A stretch of 64,000 bases of DNA from Apoderus coryli (lineage: Eukaryota; Arthropoda; Insecta; Coleoptera; Attelabidae), in contig OU452208.1 of assembly GCA_911728435.2 (NCBI GenBank), forward strand, positions 7,936,001 through 8,000,000. Reading direction: 5' to 3'. The translations under genes and the position numbers were made by a program. The notes under the pieces were generated by a model, which was not told the DNA's origin, did no database searches, and worked only from the letters and a program-made list of their open reading frames with translations. Positions 37,823-47,774 of the stretch are shown one piece after another (position 1 is the first letter of the stretch; each line of letters starts with the position of its first letter).

Positions 37823-39462
37823 AGTACGCAACCCGTCATCGGAAATCTTCAATGTGATCTGTTCGCCAACATCAGATAAATCAAAATCAAATGGATCGCC
37901 AAGAAGACTATCGCAGAATGATTCATTTACGCGACTTTTTGGTTCACCGGACCATAAGAAATTATCACCAAGAAGAGGTTCTTTGACTTTGCAAGGTAAT
38001 ATTGTTTGTATATAATTAGGAAAATACCTTTTTTTTTGATATGCTCTTAAAAATTGCTATTTTACGAACTCAAGTCCTTAAAATGCATCTTTTTCGTTCT
38101 GGCAACGTTTACGGATTATTTCAAACTTCTCAATTGCTATTCCGGACTGGGCTAACGCCTCGTTCGGAACCAGGGATGATTCGTCCAAAAAAACTTCATT
38201 TTAGGTACTTTTAACAAAACTAACTATTTCAATTATCCCTATTTTGTGATCGCTTGTCATAATTGTTGTTATTATTTACATTTAGCTGGTAAATGTTGTA
38301 GTGTCCTTTGAAATGCAAGGATTTATGTGTAACTTAACTTACTTTGCAATCGGTCTTATGGAGCACTTCAGAAACATTTTTATCTCAAATTGTAGGAATC
38401 TAAACGAATCACAATAGTACAAATTTTATATTATTTCCAAAGTTAGCCGTGTGGCAATTACTTAACTCAAATTGCTTTTGAGTAAATACTTGTATTAATT
38501 AATTGGAATTGTTCTCTTTGTAGATGTTAAACATCGCAATCCAGTTACTGGTAATGGAGTAACTTCGTGGGACAGTAGCAAGAAACTTAATTCAAAAGTT
38601 TATACAGGTAATAAAACAAAGAAATAGTCCATTTTCGAGCTTCATCATCAAGTGTAAATGTTAGAGATAAACTATATGCATAGTGCAAATTTTTTTCTAG
38701 TATACTAGGAGAAATGTATCGAAGTCACATCGAACAAAAATGTATTAATTAAATATTAAATACAAATTGAATAAACATTTACATATATTAAACGATAATC
38801 TTCTTATCAATTATCTTCGCAAATTTTTCAAATTTTATCAAACGTGACCAACTACGTCTAATTACTCGGGACCTTTAACGTTTAGAAAACTTAGATATAA
38901 AAACAAATAGTCTTTTTCTGTACAACGTAATAAAGATACGATTAAAATAAGTCTATAAAAGCAAACAAAATGTAAAACGGAAACAGTAAATAAAAAGAGT
39001 GGTTAAAATTAAAATTAGAAATCCACCCCCCGCAATTCCGGGCGTTGAGGGGCGCACGTTACGCCCCCGCTAGGGATTTGGCCATTTTATTTCGCTCTAA
39101 ACTAGATTGGCCACATTAGAGACTGTGTAGTACTTTCGTGCTCTTAATTAATGCCCGAAGGTTTTCACAATATTTTCTACAAAGTACATTTATCCAAAAC
39201 TCTTTATTACACTTAGTTAGAGCGATTTTACTTAGCTTCAACTTGCTTAATATTCTTTCCAGAACGCAACCCCGTCACCGGTGAGACCTACACGATAGTC
39301 AGTCCATCAGGGACTCCAACTAAACCTCTCACTAATGGATTTTCTCCATCAACAAACGGAACTTCAACACCAATTCAAAATGGGAAAATGAACTCGAAAC
39401 AGGATAACAAACCTATCATGAACGGGAATCATGCCACCGAAACAATAACGAACGGTCATTAA
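37823..39462 (+). CDS. Jupiter-like microtubule-associated protein, last three exons (5' end not found)
   Basis: Three exons join in phase: 37823-37995, 38524-38607 and 39263-39462 (TAA stop at 39460-39462). Acceptors are TTCCAG, TTTGTAG and TTCCAG; donors are GTAATA and GTAATA. The spliced product reads VRNPSSEIFNVICSP, then SQNDSFTRLFGSPDHKK, then HRNPVTGNGVTSWDSSKK, then ERNPVTGETYTIVSPSG, ending in an asparagine- and threonine-rich tail TETITNGH. The 'SSxIF', 'S.SRLFG.P' and 'NPVTGEGY' elements recall the insect Jupiter protein, a small basic disordered protein that binds microtubules. The upstream intron is phase 2, both others phase 1. The 84-nt middle exon is symmetrical (1-1) and so could be skipped without shifting the frame. 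The first exons, expected to hold the N-terminal RPPGG-type motif, lie upstream and were not recognised. Confidence 0.7.
39019..39085. other. GC-rich structured patch in the last Jupiter-like intron
   Basis: In an intron that is otherwise AT-rich, this patch is mostly G and C. It can fold as AAATCC ... GGATTT enclosing GGGGCG-CACGTTA-CGCCCC, a perfect 6-bp GC stem. No RNA family is recognised. Confidence 0.45.
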
Positions 39463-39646
39463 AATAATAAAAATAAACTTTGGAAAATATTGTTTGTGAT
39501 CTACTTTCCGACAGTTTTCAGTTTTCAATCAAAATATCAAGATAGAAAGATAACTTATGGAATTTATTTATTTTTTTCTTTATCTGTAGACCTGTTTAAG
39601 CAAACTGATCATCACAAACAATATTTTCTTAATTACCATAAAAATA

Positions 39647-39727
39647 TACACGGTGTCTGTAAAGTAACTTAACGGGTGATTATTTTGAAAATAATCGGCC
39701 GTTCTTTTCTTTTACAGAACCCTGTAT
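39647..39727. repeat. Tiny foldback element with CAGGGT-type tips
   Basis: TACACGGTGTCTGTAAAG on the left is mirrored by CTTTTACAGAACCCTGTA on the right. A related left end (TACAGGGTGTCTGGTGTAAG) is at 3608. Confidence 0.6.
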
Positions 39728-41339
39728 AAAAATATAATTTATGAGTCGAATACGAATGTTAATTACTTAGATTTCTATTGTAGGATTTCTTCTAGAAGAA
39801 ATATACTCTTGAACAACTTTTTCTGGATGGAAGAAGGAAATTTGTTGAGATTTATTAGAAAATAAAATTATTGTTGTGGTAGCACTAATAAATATTACAT
39901 GGAATTGATAATATTTACTTACGTGTGAACATTTAAATGTATTTCAAAATATTTAGGCACATTAATTGTCAAATAGTGATCCGACCATTCCATTCCATTA
40001 ACTAAAATATCAAAAAAACCTAAATAAACGATTTTTTGTTGATATTTTTTATTTGTATATGCAAAAATTATAAATATTCAGATACCAAACGAAATCTCTG
40101 CTCTCTAGGGTCTATATTTCCCAGTCCTTAAGGAATTATAGAGTTATAACAGCTCTGCTTTTCCGAAAGAGTTTTGTTTTGATGTAGGCTGCAAGCTGCA
40201 ACGTCTACCTCGCTCAGTTGGTTTTAAAGTTGTCCTCGGTCAATTTTTCATCTTCGATAATTATAAAGACAATCATCCTAACCATATCACTGCGCAGTAC
40301 TCGTTCGCCAACGAACACAGCATTTTTCCTACATGTTTACATAAATGATTTATCGAAGAATTATAGATGCTGTTGACGAATTGAATTTGAGCTTTTCTAA
40401 ACATCCCTGGATATTTTCATGTCCAACGCAAAAATCGTTCAAAGCAGGACATAACTTCCGAGTCCAGTGAGCAGTGACTATAGAGTTTCTTTCTTCAATA
40501 TCTGCAGAGAGATCGTTTGAATTTGAAAGACAACCCAACCCAAACTACACTATTTTCGTGAACGGTTATTCAAATTATGTAGATCCAATATTATACCATA
40601 ATAAAAAACTATACATGTTCATTAACATTAAGAGATTTATAGTTGCCGATGTAAATTAAACATGTTGAGATTGGAAATGTTTAGAGTTGCCTTAAGATTT
40701 TCTTCTTAACTACTTCAAATTTTAATTTGTCATTAATAGCATCAATCAATTAAGCTTAGTTGTTTATTAAATTCGTTTTTTACTTCTTTATACCTACGTT
40801 TTTTAATAGATATTTGTATTATTATTTTTTTTTTATAAAATATTATTTAATTTGTTGTATTTTGTAGTTTTGTGAGTTTATTATTATTTGTATTATCTGT
40901 AGATGATATTATTAATAAAGTTTTTTTATGTACTACTCAAAATAAGTGTCTCATTTTATTAATGATCATTAGGTATGCTTAGTATGAATTTAAACTTTCA
41001 CTTAATAATGCGAATTTTGTAATTTCCGAGGGTTTTATTAGTTCGACTGGCTAGATTTTGTTGTTGAATTTTTGTTATATTCAATATTGCTTTTGGTGCA
41101 TTTGCTATGAGTATACAATGGTTTACAAGTAGGGTAAGCAAATGTTGAATACAAGCGGTCTGATCCTTTATTTATTCCAAGGACAGTTTCCTCCAGATGT
41201 ATTGTATTATATATGAGGTGTTCCATTTAAAATTCTAGTGTTAATTCGGTGCAGCATTTCTGAGATTTTTATGTCACATTGGCGTTCGAAAAGATCTTAA
41301 AAATGGGTTAAAAACGTCAAAAAATACATATTTCATAAA
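39728..41339. other. Spacer downstream of the Jupiter-like gene
   Basis: No gene is recognised. It may include 3' untranslated sequence of the upstream gene: AATAAA occurs at 39466-39471, very close to the stop, and again at 40914-40919. Confidence 0.35.
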
Positions 41340-42130
41340 ATATTTATAGCTTTGATAAAATATAACCAATGAAATGTATCATAAAAAACTTGCCTACATA
41401 GGCGTTGGTAAATAGTGGAAAAGGGGTCAAAATAAAAAAATATATAATAATCTTATTCGAAATATGGAATAATTTAAATAAAAAATAGCTCATGTCAACA
41501 ATAAAAAAAAATCCCGATGGCAGCCAGTGGGAAAAGTAGATTTTCGATTTATACAAAGTGTTTCTAAAATAGGTGGTCAAAATTTGTGAGCGATTTGGGG
41601 ACGTCTAATCATGAAGAAAACCTAAATTGTAATTTTTCGAATAGTTCTTATTTACAAAGATACAGGGTGTTAAAGATGACTGCCTGAGGACGATTTTTTT
41701 AATATATTTTCGAAACGAGTAAAGATGAATTAATCAAATGTAGCATATTTATTCACCTAGTTAAATGTCGTAAACTGACATAAAATTGAATAAAAAAGGA
41801 TGACCATAGGCGGGTAAACGAGGGACCTTTGCCTTAATTACAACCTAACTTCTTTTTCTTGTGACTTTTATTCCATCTGTGTCAAAAATGTGATAAAATA
41901 AAGTTTTCTAGATAAAAAGGCATACTTTTTTAAGTTTTTCGAGAAATTCGAGTTTGAAAATTTTAAGACAAAACTGGTCTTTAGTACACAGCATATAGAT
42001 ATATAAACTTTTGAACTGGGGTCATTTTTAGGATCCAGGGATCATGAAATGAAGGACTGCATAAAAATTTTTCAAAATTTCGGTTATGTCGATCTCCTAA
42101 ATAGTTAGATTTTTTTTGAAAATCTTCTAA
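41340..42130. repeat. Dispersed repeat, copy upstream of the channel cluster
   Basis: Segments recur downstream of channel gene 2. Around 41500-41555, AATCCCGATGGCAGCCAGTG and AAAAGTAGATTTTCGATTTA match 51818-51875. Around 41995-42125, ACTGGGGTCATTTTTAGGAT and ATGAAATGAAGGACTGCATA match 52675-52798. The part with AAGGGGTCAAAAT and AATAGCTCATGTCAACAA matches 53690-53775. No protein is encoded. Confidence 0.75.
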
Positions 42131-42811
42131 AAATATTTGGAAATTTAGCTTATCACCTACAGTCTTACGAGAAAGGTAAATGCCCAAAAAGGTCACAGAA
42201 ATATTATTTTTACAGTAAAATATAGAGAGCTATTCGTGCCTCGAGAAAACAGTTTGTTTTCTAAAGTCGGCAGTTCCTGAGAAAAAGTATAGCACCCTAA
42301 TAAAATGCTCAGCCTGTACAATGCCAAAAGAAAAATCCAAGCATTGACATAAGGCTTATTCTTTCGAAGTGATTGATCTGAACAAGTGAATGTGATTAAA
42401 CTGAATGTGATTATACTGAACTGAATATTTGACGAAACCGAAAGATCATCTTTCTGTGATTTTCTTTCACTTAACCTCGAAAACTTGTGAAAACATACAA
42501 ATCTGCTCTGAAAACTGGAAAATTATTTCTTCCATGATATTATTATCCATGTTTTAAACTTTTACAATTTATTGGTTTGATTCTAAATCATATTCCAATT
42601 ATTATCTCTCAATATTCAATACTTTTAGAGGTTAACTGTTAACTGAACGAACTAACCGGTACCTTGAGGTTGATCAGTAAGCGGCAAGGGGGGTAGGAAT
42701 TTTAATCAGTTTGGTAGAAGTGACCGATGTCGAAAGAATACGCACAATCGTGAATGAACTGACAATTTTCAGATTGTTCACTTAGTTCAGTACGAAAGAA
42801 TAACCTTATCA
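42131..42811. other. Spacer upstream of channel gene 1
   Basis: AT-rich. I see no gene, RNA or clear repeat in it. Confidence 0.35.
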
Positions 42812-42864
42812 TAACTCCTATTATGTCAATAATAATATTCCGATTATGTCAATAATAGGAGTTA
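42812..42864. promoter_or_regulatory. Nested inverted and direct repeat upstream of channel gene 1
   Basis: TAACTCCTATTA (42812-42823) is mirrored by TAATAGGAGTTA (42853-42864). Within it ATTATGTCAATAAT occurs twice as a direct repeat. It lies about 240 bp before the start codon of gene 1. A regulatory role is only a possibility; it could equally be a micro-foldback insertion. Confidence 0.35.
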
Positions 42865-43106
42865 TCTTTCAACAATATCAGCATTTTCCACTCATCTATC
42901 TAACACGCACGGTCCTTTTACAACTTTGATTGACAGTTAACTCAAGAATAAATCTGAAAATGTTTTAAAGCCAATAATAATTTTGACAGTTTCACCTTCC
43001 TTGTGATCATCCTAGTTGATCTGAGTTTGTAGAAGGATAACGCCTATAATGTCACTAATGACAATTAAAATAGGTATATCAAAACAAATATAAGAGAAAA
43101 AAGAAC

Positions 43107-44777
43107 ATGTCTCACAAATGTAATCTAAAATCATCACCAGAAAAATTTTGTCCACCTTATCCAAGTCCACCAACATGTTGGAGCATATTAAAAAGACAGT
43201 TATTGTGTTCAATCATGATAGATAGCAAGAATCCACTTTGCATTCGGTATTATCGCAGTGAAGCAGAAATTTTGCAGGAGAAGAAATCGCATTACTACTC
43301 CAACTACTGGTTTATAGTTCATCCTTTAAGTCAAGTAGGAGCATTCTACGAGATGTTTTTGTTACTATTTTATGTAATGTTATTATTTGTAAAACCGTTT
43401 GATTTTGGATTTGTTCGACACAGTTATTCGAATGTAAAATTCAAAGATATCCAGGGCGTTGCTAATTGCGTGACTTCAGCAGATATTGCATCAAATGTTG
43501 TGATTGTGACTAATTTTTTTTTTGGAAATGCAAAATCAGGTACAACGCAAATTATCATGAAACCAAGTGAACTTGCACGAAACTATGTTTTCGGTGTCTA
43601 TTTTATTAGTGATTTACTGTCGTCGATACCAAAAGTGTTTTTGTGCAAGACTAATACAAACTTTTGTTCTCCGATATTCTATCTTATAGTGAATACTTTA
43701 ATTATAATGAAGATTGTTAGGATCAAGACTGTTTGTGTGTTGATTAAGCGCGTGTGTAATTATTGGAACATAACCAATAATAATTTTATATTTAATTTGA
43801 CGTTTTTAGTGTTACTACTCCTTATTTTCCACTGGATGGCATGTTTTGAATCAGCCATGCTTCAATATCGTAGTGTGATTCAAAAGGCCTTTCATGTGCA
43901 TTTATGGGCTGCTCCAGTGAATCCTCTGGGAAAGCCATTATCATATTTATACACTGTAGCAGTATATAAAAGCTGCGCGCAAGCTTTGGGAATACATGTG
44001 CAACAAAGCAGTACATCAACTTGGGAAGAAACTTTGATAAGCATTTGCAACTATATTGTTGGTAAACTGGTAATAACAATGACTTGGATTGTACTGTTAA
44101 CTGTTATATTATCAAAAAAATTTGTTAAAATGAAATATTACGAACATATTGCGCAGTTAGAAGAATATATGGAAACACGACAATTATCTACAGATTTACG
44201 TAAACGCTTGTTAAATTACTATAATTACAAATACAACGGTAGATATATCGATGAGGACGAGATAAATAGCTTCTTTTCATCAAAACTCCGCAAAGAAACT
44301 AATTTTTACATCTTTAAATCATTTGTAGCAGGTGTACCAATTTTATCAGCATTGTCGTCTACTGAAATTACAAGACTAGTGTCCAGTTTCAAAACGGAAA
44401 TATTCTTACAAGGGGATACCATAACCTCTTCAGGAGATGTATCCCATTCAATGTATTTCATCGCAAGCGGTACTGTCGCAATCTTTACGCATTCAGGAAA
44501 GGAGGTATGCCATTTGGAGAATGGAGGGTACTTTGGTGAGATATCCTTAATAATACCTGGACAAAAGCAAAGTATGAATGTAATTGCAATTGAAATTACG
44601 AAAGTGTTTCGACTAGATCGACAGCATTTTAATACATGCATAGCTGCTCATGAAGAAACCTATAGAAGAATGTTGGCTGCTGCTAAAGAAAGATTGAGTC
44701 ATATTAAGTCTTGTGAAGAGAAATATAATATAGTGTTGTTTAGCAAATCTCTTGAACAGGTCAAAGATTCAGATTAA
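43107..44777 (+). CDS. HCN/CNG-like channel protein, gene 1 of cluster, intronless, 556 aa
   Basis: The architecture is that of HCN and cyclic-nucleotide-gated channels, predicted in the plasma membrane. The N-terminal cap is ...KNPLCIRYYRSEAEILQEKK. S1 is near 79-99, S2 122-142, S3 160-178 (ISDLLSSIPK matches the family 'DFISSIP'). S4 is near 190-217 with few charges (K202, R205, K207, K214, R215). S5 is near 228-250 (HWMACFE). The pore helix YLYTVAVYKSCAQA leads to LGIHV (294-298) in place of the HCN filter CIGYG, then S6 at 309-336. The C-linker (EEYMETRQLSTDLRKRLLNY) and cyclic-nucleotide-binding domain (about 410-515) follow. FGE (476-478) of the phosphate-binding cassette is kept, but the position aligned to its conserved arginine is Q488. 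Length is shorter than true HCN channels. The frame covers both introns present in genes 2 and 3. AATAAA followed directly by an A run is at 44905. Channel function is uncertain. Confidence 0.85.
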   Translation: MSHKCNLKSSPEKFCPPYPSPPTCWSILKRQLLCSIMIDSKNPLCIRYYRSEAEILQEKKSHYYSNYWFIVHPLSQVGAFYEMFLLLFYVMLLFVKPFDFGFVRHSYSNVKFKDIQGVANCVTSADIASNVVIVTNFFFGNAKSGTTQIIMKPSELARNYVFGVYFISDLLSSIPKVFLCKTNTNFCSPIFYLIVNTLIIMKIVRIKTVCVLIKRVCNYWNITNNNFIFNLTFLVLLLLIFHWMACFESAMLQYRSVIQKAFHVHLWAAPVNPLGKPLSYLYTVAVYKSCAQALGIHVQQSSTSTWEETLISICNYIVGKLVITMTWIVLLTVILSKKFVKMKYYEHIAQLEEYMETRQLSTDLRKRLLNYYNYKYNGRYIDEDEINSFFSSKLRKETNFYIFKSFVAGVPILSALSSTEITRLVSSFKTEIFLQGDTITSSGDVSHSMYFIASGTVAIFTHSGKEVCHLENGGYFGEISLIIPGQKQSMNVIAIEITKVFRLDRQHFNTCIAAHEETYRRMLAAAKERLSHIKSCEEKYNIVLFSKSLEQVKDSD

Positions 44778-44904
44778 CAATATATATTGCTACATATAAG
44801 AAACTTAAGTTTAGTAGTGTGGCTGTATTTAATACATACTTTTGTTTGATACAAATGGTGTGTTAAATGTAACTCCCTCAATTTTTAGTTCTTTTGTGTT
44901 CAAA

Positions 44905-44910
44905 AATAAA
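44905..44910 (+). promoter_or_regulatory. Candidate polyadenylation signal, gene 1
   Basis: AATAAA lies 128 bp past the stop and runs directly into a run of A. The A run could be a genomic trace of a poly(A) tail if the gene arose through a cDNA. Confidence 0.4.
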
Positions 44911-45069
44911 AAAAAAATATCCTAATTTTTAATAATTTATTACTAATAAAATTGTTTGAAGAAGACGCGGCGATATTTAAGGGAGTGATTTTTCAAGTGA
45001 TTTTATGAAAAAACTTCCCGTATGACTCCTGATTTCGAAAGCATTAATAATAATAATAGAAAGTTGAAA

Positions 45070-45849
45070 TCACCTGGCTTGCCAGATTCGTTGAGTTTTC
45101 CTTGTTCGCGGGCTCAGCTCTTGCCATTTTTGATGTAATTTACTTCTGTAGAGTGTTAGATCCGTCTCAAGATTTGTCACTGTGTAGTACGCGTGCATAA
45201 GTCTGATATTCATATCTCTACTACACCGCGTACGCCCTACACGTCTAGTCAGATCGGTGGGATCTCCCTGTAGTTGATCCAAGTCTACATGATCATGGTG
45301 TATGTCCGGTGTAGTTGGCCTTGTGGTGTTGTCTCGAGGAGCCGTAACACAAGCTCCACGCGTTCTCTCTTCGGGCGGTGTATTTGTAGCCCGTCTTGGA
45401 GGTGCTTCTGTACCTCTTCTAGAATTAATTCCATCCATTGTCTTCCCACGAGTAATGGGGAGCAAGTTCGATCTCAGAGGCGCCACACTCTGAGAAAGGG
45501 GGATTTCAAGTACTGCCCAGGTGTCCGTCAGGCAACCTTCTTGACACAATTTCGAACCTGTGTCACTCAGTCCCTCGGCACGTTGGCTTACACCTTGAAT
45601 TTAGGGCTTACGGTAGGGTAAAGGTAAGTATCGATCGGAAGTAGGAGTAGGGAGGGGCTAGGACGACGGACAGTCGCTCCACTTAGTCGGCTTCTACGAC
45701 AGGCAGGAGGTTCCATGGTGCTATTCTAACGCCGGACACCATATAGGAAGTCATACTCGGGTCGTTGCGTCTGCTTAGGGCACATGAGTATGGGGTTCTC
45801 ACTCACTAACCATATGCGGAGTATGGAGTGGATGAGAACTAAACGATCG
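45070..45849 (-). pseudogene. GC-rich 5' fragment of a non-LTR retrotransposon
   Basis: This block is markedly richer in G and C than its flanks. On the minus strand, 45549-45070 encodes 159 residues: an arginine- and proline-rich stretch (RRATNTPPEERTRG) followed by RRVGRTRCSRDMNIRLMHAY, LETDLTLYRSKLHQKWQELS. The segment 'RRRW.R.MN..IMR.YY..T..ET....YR..LH..F....P' occurs ahead of the reverse transcriptase in some insect non-LTR elements. No polymerase follows in this block. It is probably an insertion remnant from a compositionally different element. Confidence 0.55.
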
Positions 45850-45869
45850 GCCATGCTCCCCTGACACCT

Positions 45870-46560
45870 GTTTTTTAAACCCCCTGTATATTTAATAGAT
45901 TTGTTTCGGTTTCATTCCCCAGGACTTTCCAAACGTTCAACGACAAGTCTATAAAGACAGTCCTCCTTTTTGTAGAGCCTTTTCCAGATGAAAGTTCCAG
46001 TTAAACGTTTTATCCAGTACTAACCCTAGATACTTCGCCTCTGTCTCATACGGTATATATTTTTTCCGTCAAAAGGGAGAGGGATTAGCCGTCCAACTTC
46101 CTGTTCCGACTAAAAGGTACAATTATGATTTTGGTGGGATTTACAAACATCTTCCCTCGCTGACACTATCGCAGCATCCGTGCAGCTCGTGTTCTGGAAG
46201 AAGCAATGCTTTCAAACCTGGATCTGCATAGTACGACCCCTCTCGTCTTGTCCTAGTGATAGGTCTTCCATCAGGAAACCAAAAAAGGGGGTAAAACCCC
46301 CACCCTATATAGGCAGCCTCTAGAAACACCAACAGTTCGAAGCTGTCGAAAGGTGATGATTCTGGAAGAAATCCAACCATTTATAGTTGGTTCTATTTCG
46401 TTTTTAGTCATTGCTGATTCTATGGACTCCGGTAATGTACTCGTATTATTAAATGCTCTTTCTATCTCAAGAAATATAGCTACCACAGTTTCTTTATTAT
46501 TAAGGGACTGGGTCGTTTTCCTGGATAGTTAAGTGGCGGATCTGTTAATGTTGCTGACCT
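45870..46560 (-). pseudogene. Non-LTR reverse transcriptase fragment, minus strand
   Basis: On the minus strand, NKETVVAIFLEIERAFNNTS corresponds to the family motif 'FLDIEGAFDN', and IEPTINGWISSRIITFRQ followed by VGVSRGCLYRVGVLPPFLVS corresponds to 'VSRGCPQGGVLSPLLW'. Further 3', KYLGLVLDKTFNWNFHLEKA matches the 'YLGV.LD..L.W..H' thumb motif. Frames shift between blocks and the catalytic FADD box is not recoverable, so the copy is dead. It may or may not belong to the same insertion as the GC-rich fragment on its left. Confidence 0.8.
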
Positions 46561-46726
46561 TCTAGCCGAAATGGTGTTAGACTTATTGACATGAAGGGTT
46601 TATTTAGGGTGAGGTTATGTACAGCCTACTATTGGTACATGCACGACCCTAACCGTTTTACAGCTGGACAGTAGGTATAAGGTTTTCCAATAGGGATGAT
46701 GTGATTTTGAAGCGGCTATTTTTTTT

Positions 46727-47331
46727 AAAAAATCATCTTCTCCGATGAGGCACACTTTCATCTGAGTGGTGCGGTAAATAAACAAAACTGCCGATTCTGG
46801 TGCGAAGAAAATCCACAAATTATTCATGAAAAACCATTGCATTCACCTAAATTGACAGTTTGGTGTGGTTTTTGGTCTAGTGGAATCATCGGTCCGTACT
46901 TCTTTCGAAATGATGCTAGCAAAGTGTGTATTAATCTTTGATGCTAGTATCACCGTTACTGTAAATGGAGAGCGATATAGATCGCTGATAACCAACTTTT
47001 TTTTGCCGATTTTGGGAAACGTTGATCTTGACAACATTTGGTTCCAGCAAGACGGGGCTACGTGCCACATAGCAAATGCAATAATTGAATTATTGCGAGA
47101 AAAGTTTGGAGATTCGAATGACCTCCAAGAAGTTATGATCTAACACCATTAGACTATTTCTTGTGGGGTTATTTGAAGTCATTGGTCTCTCGATAGACCA
47201 GACTCTCTTCTAGCTTTACAAGTCAATATTGAACGTGCCATTCATGATATACGACTTGATTTAGTGAAAAAAGTGCTCGAAATTGGATTCATCGAATTCG
47301 TTCCTGCAGAAGAAGTCGTGCAGGCCATTTG
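46727..47331 (+). pseudogene. mariner-type DD41D-like transposase remnant
   Basis: Plus-strand frames read SDEAHFHLSGAVNKQNCRFW (first catalytic D), then LTVWCGFWSSGIIGPYFF, a stop, VNGERYRSLITNFFLP, then NIWFQQDGATCHIANAIIEL (second D). A frame break falls before PLDYFLWGYLKS (third D region), and the C-terminal block is LQVNIERAIHDIRLDLVKKV. The N-terminal helix-turn-helix is missing. The family resembles the broken elements at 62834-63864 and 49014-49260. It sits in the spacer between channel genes 1 and 2. Confidence 0.85.
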
Positions 47332-47774
47332 AATGACGTTTTATTTAGAACTTAATTGTATCGATTGTATTTCACATTCAATAAAAAACTTTTGAATTTC
47401 CTTAACAATAAGTGTGTTTTTTATAAAAGAAGTCATATCACTCTTATTGGAAAACCCTTTGTATATATAGTTTTATGCTAGACTGGATTATATAATTTGG
47501 AAATGCTAGGTAATAACATATCCAGTTCGTTCTGGATAAATTCCATCCTTACCAAGCTATTTAATTGGCTACAACGATTTCACACATAGAAAATAATCCA
47601 GTTATCTTTCACTTTAAAATATGCCAAATTAATGTCACTTTTGACAACCATTACTAATTGCGTCATGTCATTTATTCAATATACCACGATTGTTGTATAA
47701 CCAATACTGACTTCAAAGGTATTCTTTTATATATCTTCTGACCTGAACTGCAAAGAAAAAAATAGTCTTTAGCT
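47332..47774. other. Spacer upstream of channel gene 2
   Basis: It contains the 3' tail of the mariner remnant and, at 47728-47733, a TATATA 42 bp before the start codon of gene 2 that could be a TATA box. That would leave a very short leader; low confidence. Confidence 0.3.

Noticed and set aside
43822..44641. Minus-strand open frames within channel gene 1
   Set aside because: Antisense shadows of the channel coding sequence; the plus-strand frame has paralogue support.
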